The notes under the pieces are model-generated. The model worked only from the letters and a program-made list of their open reading frames with translations, did not search any database and was not told the DNA's origin. From contig JAFVCV010000025.1 of the NCBI GenBank assembly GCA_017478965.1, positions 1 to 47,142 of the forward strand: a DNA stretch of 47,142 nucleotides. Direction: 5' to 3'. This document shows positions 14,350 to 22,849 of the stretch, piece by piece. This DNA comes from Ruminococcus sp. (GTDB lineage Bacteria > Bacillota > Clostridia > Oscillospirales > Ruminococcaceae). The first letter of the stretch is position 1, and each line of letters opens with the position of its first letter. A program made the translations under genes and the position numbers.

Positions 14350-15483
14350 ATGAGATTTGCACATATTTCAGACCTTCACCTTGGGAAAAAACTCAGGCGG
14401 TTTTCTCTTATAGATGACCAGCGCTTTATTCTTGACAGGATTGCCGATGCAGTGGAGGAGAACCGATGCGAGGGGGTATTGATCGCCGGGGACGTTTACG
14501 ACAAGAGCGCACCCTCTGCGGAGGCCATGAGCCTGCTGGACAGTTTTCTCACCAGACTTGGGGCCGCTGGAGTGCAGGTCTTTATGATAAGCGGGAACCA
14601 TGATAACGTCAGGCGTGTTTCCTACGGCAGCAAACTTATGGAGCTTTCAGGGATATACATAGCTTCTGAATTTGACGGGACGGTTAACAAAGTCACCTGC
14701 ACCGACCGGTTCGGGGATATCGACATCTATATGCTGCCCTTTATACAGCCTTCCTCGGTCAGAAGGTTTTTCCCCGAAAGTCAGATCGAGGACTTCACTT
14801 CGATGATGAGGGCCGTGACGGAAAGCATCATTCTTGACGAGAGCAGGAGAAATGTGCTCATTTGTCACCAGTTTATTACCGGAGCTGTGAACTGCGGCTC
14901 GGACACTGAGCCGGTGGGGACCCTGGAATGTATCGACGCAGACGTTTTTGACAGATTTGACTACGTGGCTCTAGGGCATATCCACAGCGCATACAGCATC
15001 AGGAAGAATATTCGCTACTGCGGCACTCCGCTGAAGTATTCGGAAACTGAGAGCGGTCAGGAAAAGACCATGACCATAGTTGACCTGGGTAAAAAGGGAG
15101 AGCTGACTGTGAGCACCGTGCCGCTGGTGCCTATGAGGGATCTTCACTGCATCAAGGGAGATTTCAGGACCCTTGTAAGCTCGGATTTTCTCAGCAGGCA
15201 GAACACTGAGGACTATTTCAGCATAACTCTTACCGATGACGAGAAGATACCTGAGGTGTTCCACAGGCTTGAGAATGTCTATCCCTATATGATAAGGCTG
15301 GACTTTGACAATAACCGCACCAGGTCTTTAAAGCAGGTCAGGGCGGTGACGGATACAGAGAAAAAGTCTCCGATGGAGCTTTTCACTCTTCTGTATGAAC
15401 AGCAGAACAATATTAAGCTCACGCAGGAGCAGAGGCGGTATTTAGACCGGGTGATGCAGGAGATCTGGGGGGAAGAAGAATGA
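14350..15483 (+). CDS. sbcD: Exonuclease subunit SbcD (Mre11 homologue)
   Basis: A 377-aa calcineurin-like phosphoesterase, the nuclease half of the SbcCD complex, which processes hairpins and DNA ends. The metal-binding motifs are in order: ISDLHLG, IAGDVYD, ISGNHDN, ICHQF and LGHIH. The length is normal. AGGAGG lies just before the ATG. It overlaps sbcC by 4 bases (ATGA), the usual coupling for this pair. Confidence 0.95.
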   Translation: MRFAHISDLHLGKKLRRFSLIDDQRFILDRIADAVEENRCEGVLIAGDVYDKSAPSAEAMSLLDSFLTRLGAAGVQVFMISGNHDNVRRVSYGSKLMELSGIYIASEFDGTVNKVTCTDRFGDIDIYMLPFIQPSSVRRFFPESQIEDFTSMMRAVTESIILDESRRNVLICHQFITGAVNCGSDTEPVGTLECIDADVFDRFDYVALGHIHSAYSIRKNIRYCGTPLKYSETESGQEKTMTIVDLGKKGELTVSTVPLVPMRDLHCIKGDFRTLVSSDFLSRQNTEDYFSITLTDDEKIPEVFHRLENVYPYMIRLDFDNNRTRSLKQVRAVTDTEKKSPMELFTLLYEQQNNIKLTQEQRRYLDRVMQEIWGEEE

Positions 15484-18296
15484 GACCGGTAAAGATAGTG
15501 ATGCAGGCCTTCGGGCCTTATCCCGACAAGGCAGAGGTGGAGTTTGACAGACTCGGCAGCCATGGCGTATACCTTATCTCCGGTAAGACCGGCGCCGGGA
15601 AGACCAGCATTTTTGACGGAGTGTGCTACGGGCTTTTCGGCGAGGCCAGCGGCAGGGAGAGAAAGACAAAGATGCTCAGGAGCAAGTACGGCGACAGGTC
15701 ATTGAAGACCTATGTGGAACTGACCTTCGAGTACGGCGGCAGGCTATATAAAGTCCACCGTGAGCCTTCGGGGCAGGAGATACAGCATTTTGACAGGGAC
15801 GGCAGCAGCAAAGGTCTCAGGACCCTATCAAAGCTCACCAACGAGCTTTATGAGATAGTGGACGGCACTGAGGTGCTGATCGCTTCCGGAAAGGAGCTTG
15901 ACGGAGCGGTCAAGGGCATACTGGGACTTGACATAGACCAGTACCGCAGCTGTGCAATGATAGCGCAGGGGGCCTTCTCAGAGGTCCTGAATAAAAAGTC
16001 CAGCCAGAGAGAGGAGATACTCAGATCCATTTTCATGACAGGGAAGTTCAACGCCCTGTCTGAAAGGATCAAGGCTGACTGCGATCTGGCGCAGGAAAAA
16101 TATTACAAGTCCGACCTGACGTTAAGGACCTACCTTAACAGTCTGAAACTGAGCCGGGAGGACCCGGAGCTGGAAACCGTCGGAGAGTTTGCAAAACAGC
16201 AGGCCCTGACGGATCTTGGCGCTGTGATAGAGTGCTGCGAACGTGCGGCTGCCTACGAGAACGAACAGGCCGAAAAGGCCGGTAAGGAGCTTGAACAGGC
16301 ACGGCGGGAGGAAAAGCTGATAACAGTCGAGCTGGAGAATGCCAGGAAAAATGCGGAGCTTTTTGACCGTAAGGCAGAGACGGAAAAGAGGATAGCGGAG
16401 CTTGTCCCAAAGCTGGAGGAGATCGGAAATAACTGCGAAAAGCTGAAGTCAGAAAAGCCGGCCATGGACAAGCTGAGTGTCAGGGCAATGGCTGTCATGG
16501 AAAGCTTTGACAGTTATGACAGGGTCGATCAGCTGCTGAAGACTGCCGAGAAGGCAGCAAGGACGAAAGCCGAGTCAGATGATGAGCTGAAAAAGCTCGC
16601 CCACAGGACCCGGGAAAACACCGATAGGATACCTTTGCTCAAAAAGAGGGCGGAGGAACTGGCTAAGGCAGACGTAAAACTCAGCGAGGTCAGCCATAGT
16701 TTAAAAGAGCAGGAGCAGCTGCTCGACAGGATAAACGAAGTGGGCGCAGCCATGAAGGAGCTGGACAGTCTTTTGAAGAAATGGGAGAGGTCCCGTAGGG
16801 AGCTGAAAGCTGCCGGCAGTGAGTACCAGCGCCTTGATACTCTCCACAGCGAGCTGCTGAGAAGGTATATCAGGGACCGTGCCGGGACCCTTGCCGGCAC
16901 GCTGCGTGACGATAACGGAAATGATACTGACAGACCGTGTCCTGTCTGCGGCTCAACGGTCCACCCGGCTCTGGCAGACCTTATGGCTGACACAGTTGCC
17001 TGGGAGGAGGTAGAGACTGCCAAGACGGACGCTGAGAACGCCAACACTGAGCTTAAAACAAAGGTCGAGAGCGAGGCAGAGCTGAAAGCTCAGGCCGCAA
17101 AGGCTAAGGAAAAACTGAACACTGACTGTAAAAGCATTATCGGAGAGACGGCAGAGGAGCTCACCGAGGAAAAGCTCAGAGAAAAGTATGAACGGGAGTA
17201 CTCCGTAAGGAATGCTCTCGTTAAGGAGGCTGAGTCGCTCAAAAGGTCCATAGCGGACCGTGAACAGGCTAAAAAAGACATAGCTGCCCTGGAAAAGCAG
17301 CTCGGGGAGGATCGCCGGTCCATGGAGGAGCTGAATTTAAGGTCCGCAGGGCTGTTTGCCGAGATGAAGTCCGCAAAGGATATGGCTGAGGAGCTTTCCT
17401 CAAAGCTGGAGTTCAAGGACAGAAAGGCAGCCGGGGAAGAGGCTGACAGGCTCAGTCAAACGGTCCGCCTTTACGAGCAAAGAGTCAGGGCCAGCGAAAA
17501 GAGCCGGGCCGGGCTGTCTGCTGAACTAAGCGAGCTCAGGGGGGGACTTTCTGCCCTGGAGCAGCAGACCAGGGACATGGCACGGCCTGACCTTGATGAG
17601 ATAGGAAAAAGGATGGAGAGCGCCGTAAAGAAAGTCAGACTGTGTCAGCAGGTCAGTGAGGAAAGACACAGCTTGAGCCGCAATTCTGCCGATATCCTGA
17701 CAAAGATAAAGGACGAGGCCGAAAGGAACAAAAGGCTCAGCGCCGACCTTGTTATGAAGGACGGACTGAGCAGGACCGTCACAGGCAACGTCCCCGGCAA
17801 GCCAAAGATAACCCTGGAGAGCTTTGTCCAGTTCGAGCATTTTGACAGGATACTGGAGTACGCCAACGTGAGACTCATGCAGATGACTGACTGCCAGTAT
17901 GAGCTGGTCCGTGACGAGAGCATGAGGGGCAACAGCAAGACAGGACTTGATATCTATGTCCGTGACAACAAGGCCGAGAGCAGCCGTGAGACGGAGTCGC
18001 TTTCCGGCGGCGAGAAATTCAAGGCGGCCCTGGCACTTGCTCTGGGCTTTTCCGACGAGATACAGAACTGTGCCGGGGGAGTAAAGATCAATTCTATGTT
18101 CATCGACGAAGGCTTCGACAGCCTGGATGAGGACAGTCTCGACCAGGCTGTAGAGGTCCTCAAGGGTCTGGCCGGCGAGAGCAGGCTGGTGGGAGTCATC
18201 TCTCACGTCAAGGGCTTGATGGAAAAGCTGCCAAGGGGCATAGAGGTGCGCAAAAAGACCGTTCCGGGCAGCGAGATAGAGATCGTCACCCGATGA
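15480..18296 (+). CDS. sbcC: Exonuclease subunit SbcC (Rad50 homologue)
   Basis: A 938-aa SMC-like ATPase. The N-terminal Walker A is SGKTGAGKTS. A long coiled coil runs from about residue 185 to 800, broken by the zinc hook CPVC at 487-490. The C-terminal signature is LSGGEKFKAALALAL and the Walker B segment is MFIDEGFDSLD. The ATPase head opens and closes to control SbcD. It is slightly shorter than E. coli SbcC (about 1050 aa), mostly in the coiled coil. It overlaps sbcD by 4 bases and the convergent spmB by 11 bases. I see no terminator directly downstream. Confidence 0.95.
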   Translation: MRPVKIVMQAFGPYPDKAEVEFDRLGSHGVYLISGKTGAGKTSIFDGVCYGLFGEASGRERKTKMLRSKYGDRSLKTYVELTFEYGGRLYKVHREPSGQEIQHFDRDGSSKGLRTLSKLTNELYEIVDGTEVLIASGKELDGAVKGILGLDIDQYRSCAMIAQGAFSEVLNKKSSQREEILRSIFMTGKFNALSERIKADCDLAQEKYYKSDLTLRTYLNSLKLSREDPELETVGEFAKQQALTDLGAVIECCERAAAYENEQAEKAGKELEQARREEKLITVELENARKNAELFDRKAETEKRIAELVPKLEEIGNNCEKLKSEKPAMDKLSVRAMAVMESFDSYDRVDQLLKTAEKAARTKAESDDELKKLAHRTRENTDRIPLLKKRAEELAKADVKLSEVSHSLKEQEQLLDRINEVGAAMKELDSLLKKWERSRRELKAAGSEYQRLDTLHSELLRRYIRDRAGTLAGTLRDDNGNDTDRPCPVCGSTVHPALADLMADTVAWEEVETAKTDAENANTELKTKVESEAELKAQAAKAKEKLNTDCKSIIGETAEELTEEKLREKYEREYSVRNALVKEAESLKRSIADREQAKKDIAALEKQLGEDRRSMEELNLRSAGLFAEMKSAKDMAEELSSKLEFKDRKAAGEEADRLSQTVRLYEQRVRASEKSRAGLSAELSELRGGLSALEQQTRDMARPDLDEIGKRMESAVKKVRLCQQVSEERHSLSRNSADILTKIKDEAERNKRLSADLVMKDGLSRTVTGNVPGKPKITLESFVQFEHFDRILEYANVRLMQMTDCQYELVRDESMRGNSKTGLDIYVRDNKAESSRETESLSGGEKFKAALALALGFSDEIQNCAGGVKINSMFIDEGFDSLDEDSLDQAVEVLKGLAGESRLVGVISHVKGLMEKLPRGIEVRKKTVPGSEIEIVTR

Positions 18297-18804
18297 ACAG
18301 TCTCACTGCCGCAGGAGCAATGATAAATGCGCTTATATCCGCTGCGGCGGCTGCGATGAAAATGCGGCCGCCGGGCTTTTTTTTCAGGGCAGAGTAGTAT
18401 ACCGCTATGGTGTAAAAGGTAGTTTCGGTGGAGGACATAAGAACGCAGGCTGTCAGTCCTGAAAAGCTGTCAGGTCCGGTGCGGGAAAGTATGTCTTTCA
18501 GAGCAGCCAGTGAACCGCTTCCGGAAACAGGCCTTATCAGAGCTAAGGGCACACATTCCTCAGGAAAGCGCAGGGCCTGCGTCAGAGGACTGACCAGCTT
18601 TGATATGAGCACAGGGGCGCCTGATGCTGTGAACATACCCACCGCAGTCATGATGAGCACCAGGGTGGGAAGTATGGAAACTGCGGTCCTGAGTCCCTCC
18701 TTTGCACCCTCAGCGAAGTCCTCCGCAGTCTGGCATTTTTTGATGTTCCCCAGGCAGATAAGGAACGTTATTATCACAGGAACTGCCAAAGTACCGAGAC
18801 TCAT
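18286..18804 (-). CDS. spmB: Spore maturation protein B
   Basis: A 172-aa membrane protein of the nucleoside-recognition (Gate) domain family. The signature LIRPVSGSGSLAAL and the following TGPDSFSGLTACVLMSSTET match SpmB. In B. subtilis, SpmA and SpmB are needed for normal spore core dehydration and heat resistance. The start overlaps the end of spmA by 4 bases, so they are one operon. The 3' end overlaps sbcC by 11 bases in the convergent direction. Confidence 0.93.
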   Translation of the reverse strand: MSLGTLAVPVIITFLICLGNIKKCQTAEDFAEGAKEGLRTAVSILPTLVLIMTAVGMFTASGAPVLISKLVSPLTQALRFPEECVPLALIRPVSGSGSLAALKDILSRTGPDSFSGLTACVLMSSTETTFYTIAVYYSALKKKPGGRIFIAAAAADISAFIIAPAAVRLFIG

Positions 18805-19376
18805 TGCTTGTCACCTGAGTAGAGCAGCTTTACCGTTACCGCACCTATGGCCGCAGACAAAAAAGAGGTCAGCAGCACCGGTCCCGCCACGGCATAAGGC
18901 TGTGAGGAGCCGCAAGCCTGCCTGAGGGCGGCGGCAGTGGTGGGAAGCAGCTGGATAGACGCTGTGTTGAGTACCACCAGCATGGCTGTGTTCATCTCTC
19001 TGTGAACAGCAGCGCCTGCGTTCAGCTCCTTTGCCGCAGCTATCCCAAGAGGAGTCGAAGCGTTCCCAAGGCCAAGCAGGTTGGAGGTAAGGTTCAGACC
19101 GATGGCACGGCCTGCCGGGCTGTCCCTGTCTACACCCCGGAACAGTCTCATTGCGGCAGGGGATATGAGCCTCTGGATAAAGGCGGCGGCGCCTGCCTTA
19201 TCGGCCACCTTCATAAGTCCGGACCACAGAGCCATGGTACCGGCCAGTTCTATGGAAAGCTCCACTGCCCTTGAACAGCCTTCCGCCGCAGCCTGGCTCA
19301 CCTGAGCTGTGCTGCCTGTCAATATCCCGGATATGAGCGATATCACCATCAGTGCTGCCGCAGTTATCCCCAGCAT
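18801..19376 (-). CDS. spmA: Spore maturation protein A
   Basis: A 191-aa membrane protein. LNLTSNLLGLGNASTPLGI is the hallmark of SpmA, and an N-terminal hydrophobic segment and several further helices are visible. It pairs with SpmB in spore dehydration. The ATG at 19376 has an AAAGGA site 11 bases away, slightly long. The upstream region carries a sigma-E-like -10 and no good sigma-A promoter. This fits the mother-cell control known for spmAB in B. subtilis. Confidence 0.93.
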   Translation of the reverse strand: MLGITAAALMVISLISGILTGSTAQVSQAAAEGCSRAVELSIELAGTMALWSGLMKVADKAGAAAFIQRLISPAAMRLFRGVDRDSPAGRAIGLNLTSNLLGLGNASTPLGIAAAKELNAGAAVHREMNTAMLVVLNTASIQLLPTTAAALRQACGSSQPYAVAGPVLLTSFLSAAIGAVTVKLLYSGDKQ

Positions 19377-19465
19377 CTTTGCATCATTCCTTTCTTGTGT
19401 TGTTTCTGCTTTCAGCCAGTTTTTTGCTGTAATGGAAAATTTACCTGATATTCAGAATAGCAATA

Positions 19466-19494
19466 TTTGTATGTGCAATGTGCTAAAATTTCAT
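19466..19494 (-). promoter_or_regulatory. Candidate sigma-E-type promoter of spmA-spmB
   Basis: On the minus strand, CATACAAA (19473-19466) is one base from the sigma-E -10 consensus CATACAAT. Upstream, after 13 bases, is ATGAAATT (19494-19487), a partial match to the sigma-E -35. The predicted start is about 80 bases before spmA. The stretch 19377-19705 has no gene and holds this site and the abrB promoter and leader. Confidence 0.5.
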
Positions 19495-19533
19495 TTTTTC
19501 GACGTTTTGCTTGTAAAAATTGTATATTTCCAT

Positions 19534-19561
19534 TGACAATTTAAGATGAAATTGGTATAAT
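19534..19561 (+). promoter_or_regulatory. Promoter of abrB
   Basis: A perfect TTGACA (19534-19539), a 16-bp spacer and an extended -10, TGGTATAAT (TATAAT at 19556-19561). Confidence 0.87.
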
Positions 19562-19567
19562 ATTAAT

Positions 19568-19705
19568 ATGTTATATAGTGTCACGGCGTTGCACCATGTC
19601 GTGATTGCCTGATCCATACCGGTGCCGTACACGGTCTTTTCAAGTTATTCTTAGTCAGTGTACAGGGAGAGGTAAATTTTAATAGGAAGGGTTGGTTGTA
19701 TTATT
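19568..19705 (+). other. Structured 5' leader of abrB, about 138 bases
   Basis: Two hairpins are visible: TCACGGC/GTCGTGA (19581-19604, one G-T wobble) and ACCGGTG/CACGGT (19618-19635), the second followed by CTTTTC. The ribosome site AGGAAGG (19684-19690) is 15 bases from the ATG, an unusually long gap. I recognise no riboswitch class. Confidence 0.5.
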
Positions 19706-19954
19706 ATGAAGTCTACAGGTATTGTCAGGAAGGTAGATGAGCTTGGCAGGATCGTGCTGCCTATCGAACTGAGGAGGACTTACGATCTCGCAGTGAAGGA
19801 CGCTATCGAGATATACACTGAGGACGACAAGATCATTCTCAAGAAGTTTCAGCGCAGCTGTATTTTCTGCGGCAGTTCGGAAAACCTCATCGACTATAAA
19901 GACAGGACCGTCTGTGCAAACTGCATCACAGAGCTCAAAGGCGCAGCTAAGTGA
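19706..19954 (+). CDS. abrB: AbrB-family transition-state regulator with C-terminal zinc knuckle
   Basis: An 82-aa protein. The first 48 residues follow B. subtilis AbrB closely (MKSTGIVRKVDELGRIVLPI, DAIEIYTEDDKIILKK) and form the swapped-hairpin DNA-binding fold. The C-terminal half differs: instead of the AbrB multimerisation tail it has two CxxC pairs (CIFCG, CANCI), probably a zinc ribbon. AbrB proteins repress stationary-phase and sporulation genes during growth. A strong promoter, a long leader and a distant terminator at 20139 surround it. Confidence 0.87.
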   Translation: MKSTGIVRKVDELGRIVLPIELRRTYDLAVKDAIEIYTEDDKIILKKFQRSCIFCGSSENLIDYKDRTVCANCITELKGAAK

Positions 19955-20138
19955 CCGCTCTGCTGATAAAGTATATGACGGATGTTTTGATTTCAGAATA
20001 GGTATAGTTCATACTCACTACTTTCAGTTCAAGAATGCCGCAGCTCAGTTTACATAACAGCCGCAGCACCAAGCTCTTGCTTTCAGACAGACCCTTTTCG
20101 TTTGCCTGGAAAGCTGCATAAAAGATCAGAACAGATCT
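19955..20138 (+). other. Long 3' untranslated region of abrB, no gene seen
   Basis: About 184 bases between the abrB stop and a strong plus-strand terminator. I find no coding frame with a ribosome site on either strand and no internal promoter with proper spacing. It is either a long 3' untranslated region or a small RNA released from it. Confidence 0.35.
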
Positions 20139-20172
20139 GCGGGGGACTCCGTAAGTCCTCCGCTTTTCTTTT
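20139..20172 (+). terminator. Strong plus-strand terminator downstream of abrB
   Basis: GCGGGGGACT pairs with AGTCCTCCGC (10 bp, one G-T wobble) around CCGTA and is followed by TTTTCTTTT. Confidence 0.92.
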
Positions 20173-20193
20173 ATTACGGCGGTCTTCATGGCA

Positions 20194-20219
20194 TAAAAAA
20201 AGCGGCCCTAGGGACCGCT
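20194..20219 (-). terminator. Terminator of the nucleotidyltransferase gene
   Basis: On the minus strand, AGCGGTCC pairs with GGGCCGCT around CTA and is followed by seven T residues. Confidence 0.92.
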
Positions 20220-20228
20220 GTTGTTTTA

Positions 20229-21140
20229 TTATTTTCCCCAGAGATCCTCCGGGTACCTGCCCATGTCGATAAGCTCCCTTATGGCAGCCTTGACTGAGGG
20301 CTTGTCCTCGGCATAGGTGACTCCGAACCATTTGTCGCCGCTTTCAAGCAGCCTGCATGAGGCAAGTCCGTTCTTGACCATGTAGTCGATCCCCTCAGGC
20401 AGCAGGAATTCGGCGGTGATGTCGCTGCCCCTGGTCTTCAGGAACTCAACGAACCTTTCGTTCAGCTTGTCTATGAACCCATCGGGACAGCCCCACATAT
20501 TCATTGAAACATAGCTGTCTTCACTGAGCTCCACAGGCTCGTCCTTGCCGGAATAGACCTTTCCGTCCTTTTCACGCCTGATGTTGTAGGTCTCCACAAC
20601 GTCTATGAGCATATTGTTTTCGTCCACTGAGCACACGCCTCTGTTCACCGAGCCGTTGTCGCTGAGGGTGTTTTTCAGCACGAACCCGGCCATGGCAAGG
20701 CTCAGACCGCTGCCGCTATGCTCTTCATTCAGATAGGCATGGAGTTTTACGAAGGCCTCTCTGCCATAAAGATCGTCTGCGTTGATAACTGCGAAAGGCC
20801 CTTCGACAACGCCTTTGCAGCAGCATACAGCGTGACCGTGGCCCCAGGGCTTTACTCTGTCCTTGGGCAGCTCAAAACCCTCCGGCAGGGAAGAAAGCTC
20901 CTGGTAGACATGATCCACTGCCACGTGCTCTGCTATCCTGTTGCCGATCATTTCATCAAATGCTACTCTGATGTCCTTTCTGATTATGAATACCACTTTA
21001 TCAAAACCCGCCTTGATGGCATCGTATATGGAATAGTCCATGATCGTTTCGCCATTGGGACCGAAAGGCTCCAGCTGCTTTATGCCGCCCTTGTATCTGG
21101 AGCCAAGACCCGCTGCCATTATAACAAGTGTTGCGCTCAT
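20229..21140 (-). CDS. Sugar nucleotidyltransferase family protein
   Basis: A 303-aa protein of the NTP-transferase family. The N-terminal nucleotide-binding loop is LVIMAAGLGSRYKGGIKQ, close to the GxGxR...PK motif of sugar-phosphate nucleotidyltransferases. FAVINADDLYG supplies the metal-binding Asp. An insertion (about 185-230) and the C-terminal MVKNGLASCRLL follow. It likely makes an NDP-sugar, but the sugar and the nucleotide are not fixed by sequence, and it is not a classical GalU or RfbA. The start MSATL (21140) is chosen over a Met three codons earlier because GGAGAT is then 8 bases away. Confidence 0.82.
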   Translation of the reverse strand: MSATLVIMAAGLGSRYKGGIKQLEPFGPNGETIMDYSIYDAIKAGFDKVVFIIRKDIRVAFDEMIGNRIAEHVAVDHVYQELSSLPEGFELPKDRVKPWGHGHAVCCCKGVVEGPFAVINADDLYGREAFVKLHAYLNEEHSGSGLSLAMAGFVLKNTLSDNGSVNRGVCSVDENNMLIDVVETYNIRREKDGKVYSGKDEPVELSEDSYVSMNMWGCPDGFIDKLNERFVEFLKTRGSDITAEFLLPEGIDYMVKNGLASCRLLESGDKWFGVTYAEDKPSVKAAIRELIDMGRYPEDLWGK

Positions 21141-21178
21141 TGAAAACATCTCCGTTCTGTTTTTTATAATATGTCTAT

Positions 21179-21207
21179 ATTATCGCATATTTTTTGACCG
21201 ATGTCAA
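21179..21207 (-). promoter_or_regulatory. Promoter of the nucleotidyltransferase gene
   Basis: On the minus strand, TTGACA (21207-21202), a 17-bp spacer and GATAAT (21184-21179) with an extended TGC. Confidence 0.83.
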
Positions 21208-21293
21208 CGGTCTGGAGCCTGAAGTTATATATCAGGACAAATTTTGGTCAGCAGCCGTCGGGATCTGACAATTTTTGGTGTAAGCGGGTCGTC

Positions 21294-21322
21294 TTGACAG
21301 TGGTGACGGGGTGTGGTATAAT
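21294..21322 (+). promoter_or_regulatory. Promoter of the second SDR gene
   Basis: A perfect TTGACA (21294-21299), a 17-bp spacer and an extended -10, TGGTATAAT (TATAAT at 21317-21322). This excludes an earlier start of the open frame at 21322. Confidence 0.9.
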
Positions 21323-21357
21323 TGTTGTTGACAATAATACGGAAGGAAGGTCATCAT

Positions 21358-22122
21358 ATGGCTAAAACAGCGTTGATAACAGGGGCAAGCTCCGGGATCG
21401 GCAGAGAGATCGCCAAGGAGCTCAGCAGGAGAGGTTTCAGGGTCATCCTTGCCGCCAGAAGAGAGGAGCGGCTGAAGGAGCTTGCACAGGAGCTGTCGGG
21501 AGAGAGCAGGATAGTAGTCTGCGACCTTTCTAAGCGTGAGGAATGTGTAAGGCTTTATGAAGAGGTCCGCAACGAAAGGCTGACCGTGCTGGTGAACAAT
21601 GCGGGTTTCGGCAAACTGGGAGACTTCACCGAGATAAGCTTAGAGGACGAGCTGAATATGATCGATACCAATATCACTGCCCTTCATATACTGACAAAGC
21701 TTTATCTGAAAGACTTCGTTGAAGAAGACAGGGGCTATATCCTAAATGTTGCGTCCTCCGCAGGACTGATGCCGGGGGGACCCTTTATGGCTACATATTA
21801 CGCAACAAAAGCTTATGTGACCAGCCTTACGGGCGCCATTTATGAGGAGCTGCAGACCCGTGGCAGCAGGGTCAGCATCAGCGCACTCTGTCCAGGGCCG
21901 GTGGATACAGAGTTCAACAGCGTAGCTAATGCTGAATTCGGCGTAAAGTCCATTACCGCTGAGTACTGCGCACAGACAGCCGTTAAGGGAATGTTTGCCA
22001 GAAAGCTCATGATAATTCCGGAAAGGTCTATCAGTGCCGCAGCCAAGGCCTCTGGCCTTGCACCGAGAAAGCTTGCTCTGGCTGTGACCGGCAGGCTCCA
22101 GTCGGCAAAGAAAAAGTTCTGA
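21358..22122 (+). CDS. Short-chain dehydrogenase/reductase
   Basis: A 254-aa SDR. It has the glycine motif TGASSGIG, NNAG, the catalytic Ser in NVASSAG, and the YYATK Tyr/Lys pair. The C-terminal PGPVDTEF is common in the DltE/YqjQ-like group of uncharacterised reductases. A basic C-terminal tail ends in SAKKKF. The substrate is unknown. GGAAGGAAGG precedes the ATG at 21358 by 7 bases. It is a single-gene unit with a strong promoter and terminator, divergent from the nucleotidyltransferase gene. Confidence 0.87.
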   Translation: MAKTALITGASSGIGREIAKELSRRGFRVILAARREERLKELAQELSGESRIVVCDLSKREECVRLYEEVRNERLTVLVNNAGFGKLGDFTEISLEDELNMIDTNITALHILTKLYLKDFVEEDRGYILNVASSAGLMPGGPFMATYYATKAYVTSLTGAIYEELQTRGSRVSISALCPGPVDTEFNSVANAEFGVKSITAEYCAQTAVKGMFARKLMIIPERSISAAAKASGLAPRKLALAVTGRLQSAKKKF

Positions 22123-22147
22123 CAGCTGTCCGGGATATCTGGAAAAA

Positions 22148-22177
22148 AGAGGCCTTTTGTTACCGGCCTCTTTTTTT
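22148..22177 (+). terminator. Terminator of the second SDR gene
   Basis: AGAGGCC pairs with GGCCTCT and is followed by a run of T residues. Confidence 0.9.
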
Positions 22178-22212
22178 GTCGATAAAAATTTATAAAAAAC
22201 TGAAAAATCCTC

Positions 22213-22252
22213 TGGACAAATTGACAGAAATATTGTATAATGACTATATAAT
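22213..22252 (+). promoter_or_regulatory. Overlapping promoters of the rsmD-coaD operon
   Basis: TGGACA (22213-22218) stands 17 bases before TATAAT (22236-22241). A second perfect TTGACA (22221-22226) is followed by TATATA after 18 bases (22245-22250) or TATAAT after 20 bases (22247-22252). Confidence 0.7.
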
Positions 22253-22269
22253 ATTTTAGGAGATATGAT

Positions 22270-22821
22270 ATGAGAGTTATTACAGGTACGCTCAGGGGGA
22301 AGAAACTAAAGACCCTTGAGTCCCTTGATACAAGACCGACCACTGATATGGTCAAGGAGGCCATATTTTCAGTTATCCAGTTCGACGTTCCGGGCTGCAG
22401 GTGCATAGATCTTTTCGCAGGGAGCGGACAGATGGGGATAGAGGCCCTCAGCAGGGGCGCCAGTTTCTGCGCCTTTATCGACCTCAATCCCTCGGCTGTG
22501 GAAATTATCAAAGAGAATGTGAATGCCTGCGGACTGGGGGGAGTTTCAAAGGTGTTCAACTGCGACAGTCTTGACTATCTCAGGACCGAGAGCAGGAACA
22601 CGGATATCATTTTCATGGACCCGCCCTATGGCAAAGGTCTGCTGGAAAAGGCCCTGCCGCTGTGTGACAGACTGATAAACGCAGGAGGGATAGTGGTATG
22701 CGAGCATGAGAAGGAACTGCTTTTAGATGATTCTTACGGCAGGCTCAGGCTGCATAAGCGGTATAAGTACGGTAAGATCGCTGTCACGGTCTTCAGGGTC
22801 CCGGAAGATGATGAGGGATAA
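22270..22821 (+). CDS. rsmD: 16S rRNA (guanine(966)-N(2))-methyltransferase
   Basis: A 183-aa SAM-dependent methyltransferase of the RsmD family. The N-terminal MRVITGTLRGKKL and RPTTDMVKEAIFS are RsmD hallmarks. DLFAGSGQMGIEALSRGA binds SAM, and DPPY is the catalytic motif for amino methylation. It modifies G966 of 16S rRNA. TAGGAG lies 7 bases before the ATG. It leads an operon with coaD, the usual rsmD-coaD pair of Firmicutes. Confidence 0.94.
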   Translation: MRVITGTLRGKKLKTLESLDTRPTTDMVKEAIFSVIQFDVPGCRCIDLFAGSGQMGIEALSRGASFCAFIDLNPSAVEIIKENVNACGLGGVSKVFNCDSLDYLRTESRNTDIIFMDPPYGKGLLEKALPLCDRLINAGGIVVCEHEKELLLDDSYGRLRLHKRYKYGKIAVTVFRVPEDDEG

Positions 22822-22849
22822 TAAATAAGGAAAGTCTGAGGAAGAAAGA

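Noticed and set aside
19947-20189. 80-codon minus-strand frame between abrB and the nucleotidyltransferase gene
   Set aside because: No ribosome site; it crosses the abrB terminator and overlaps the abrB end.
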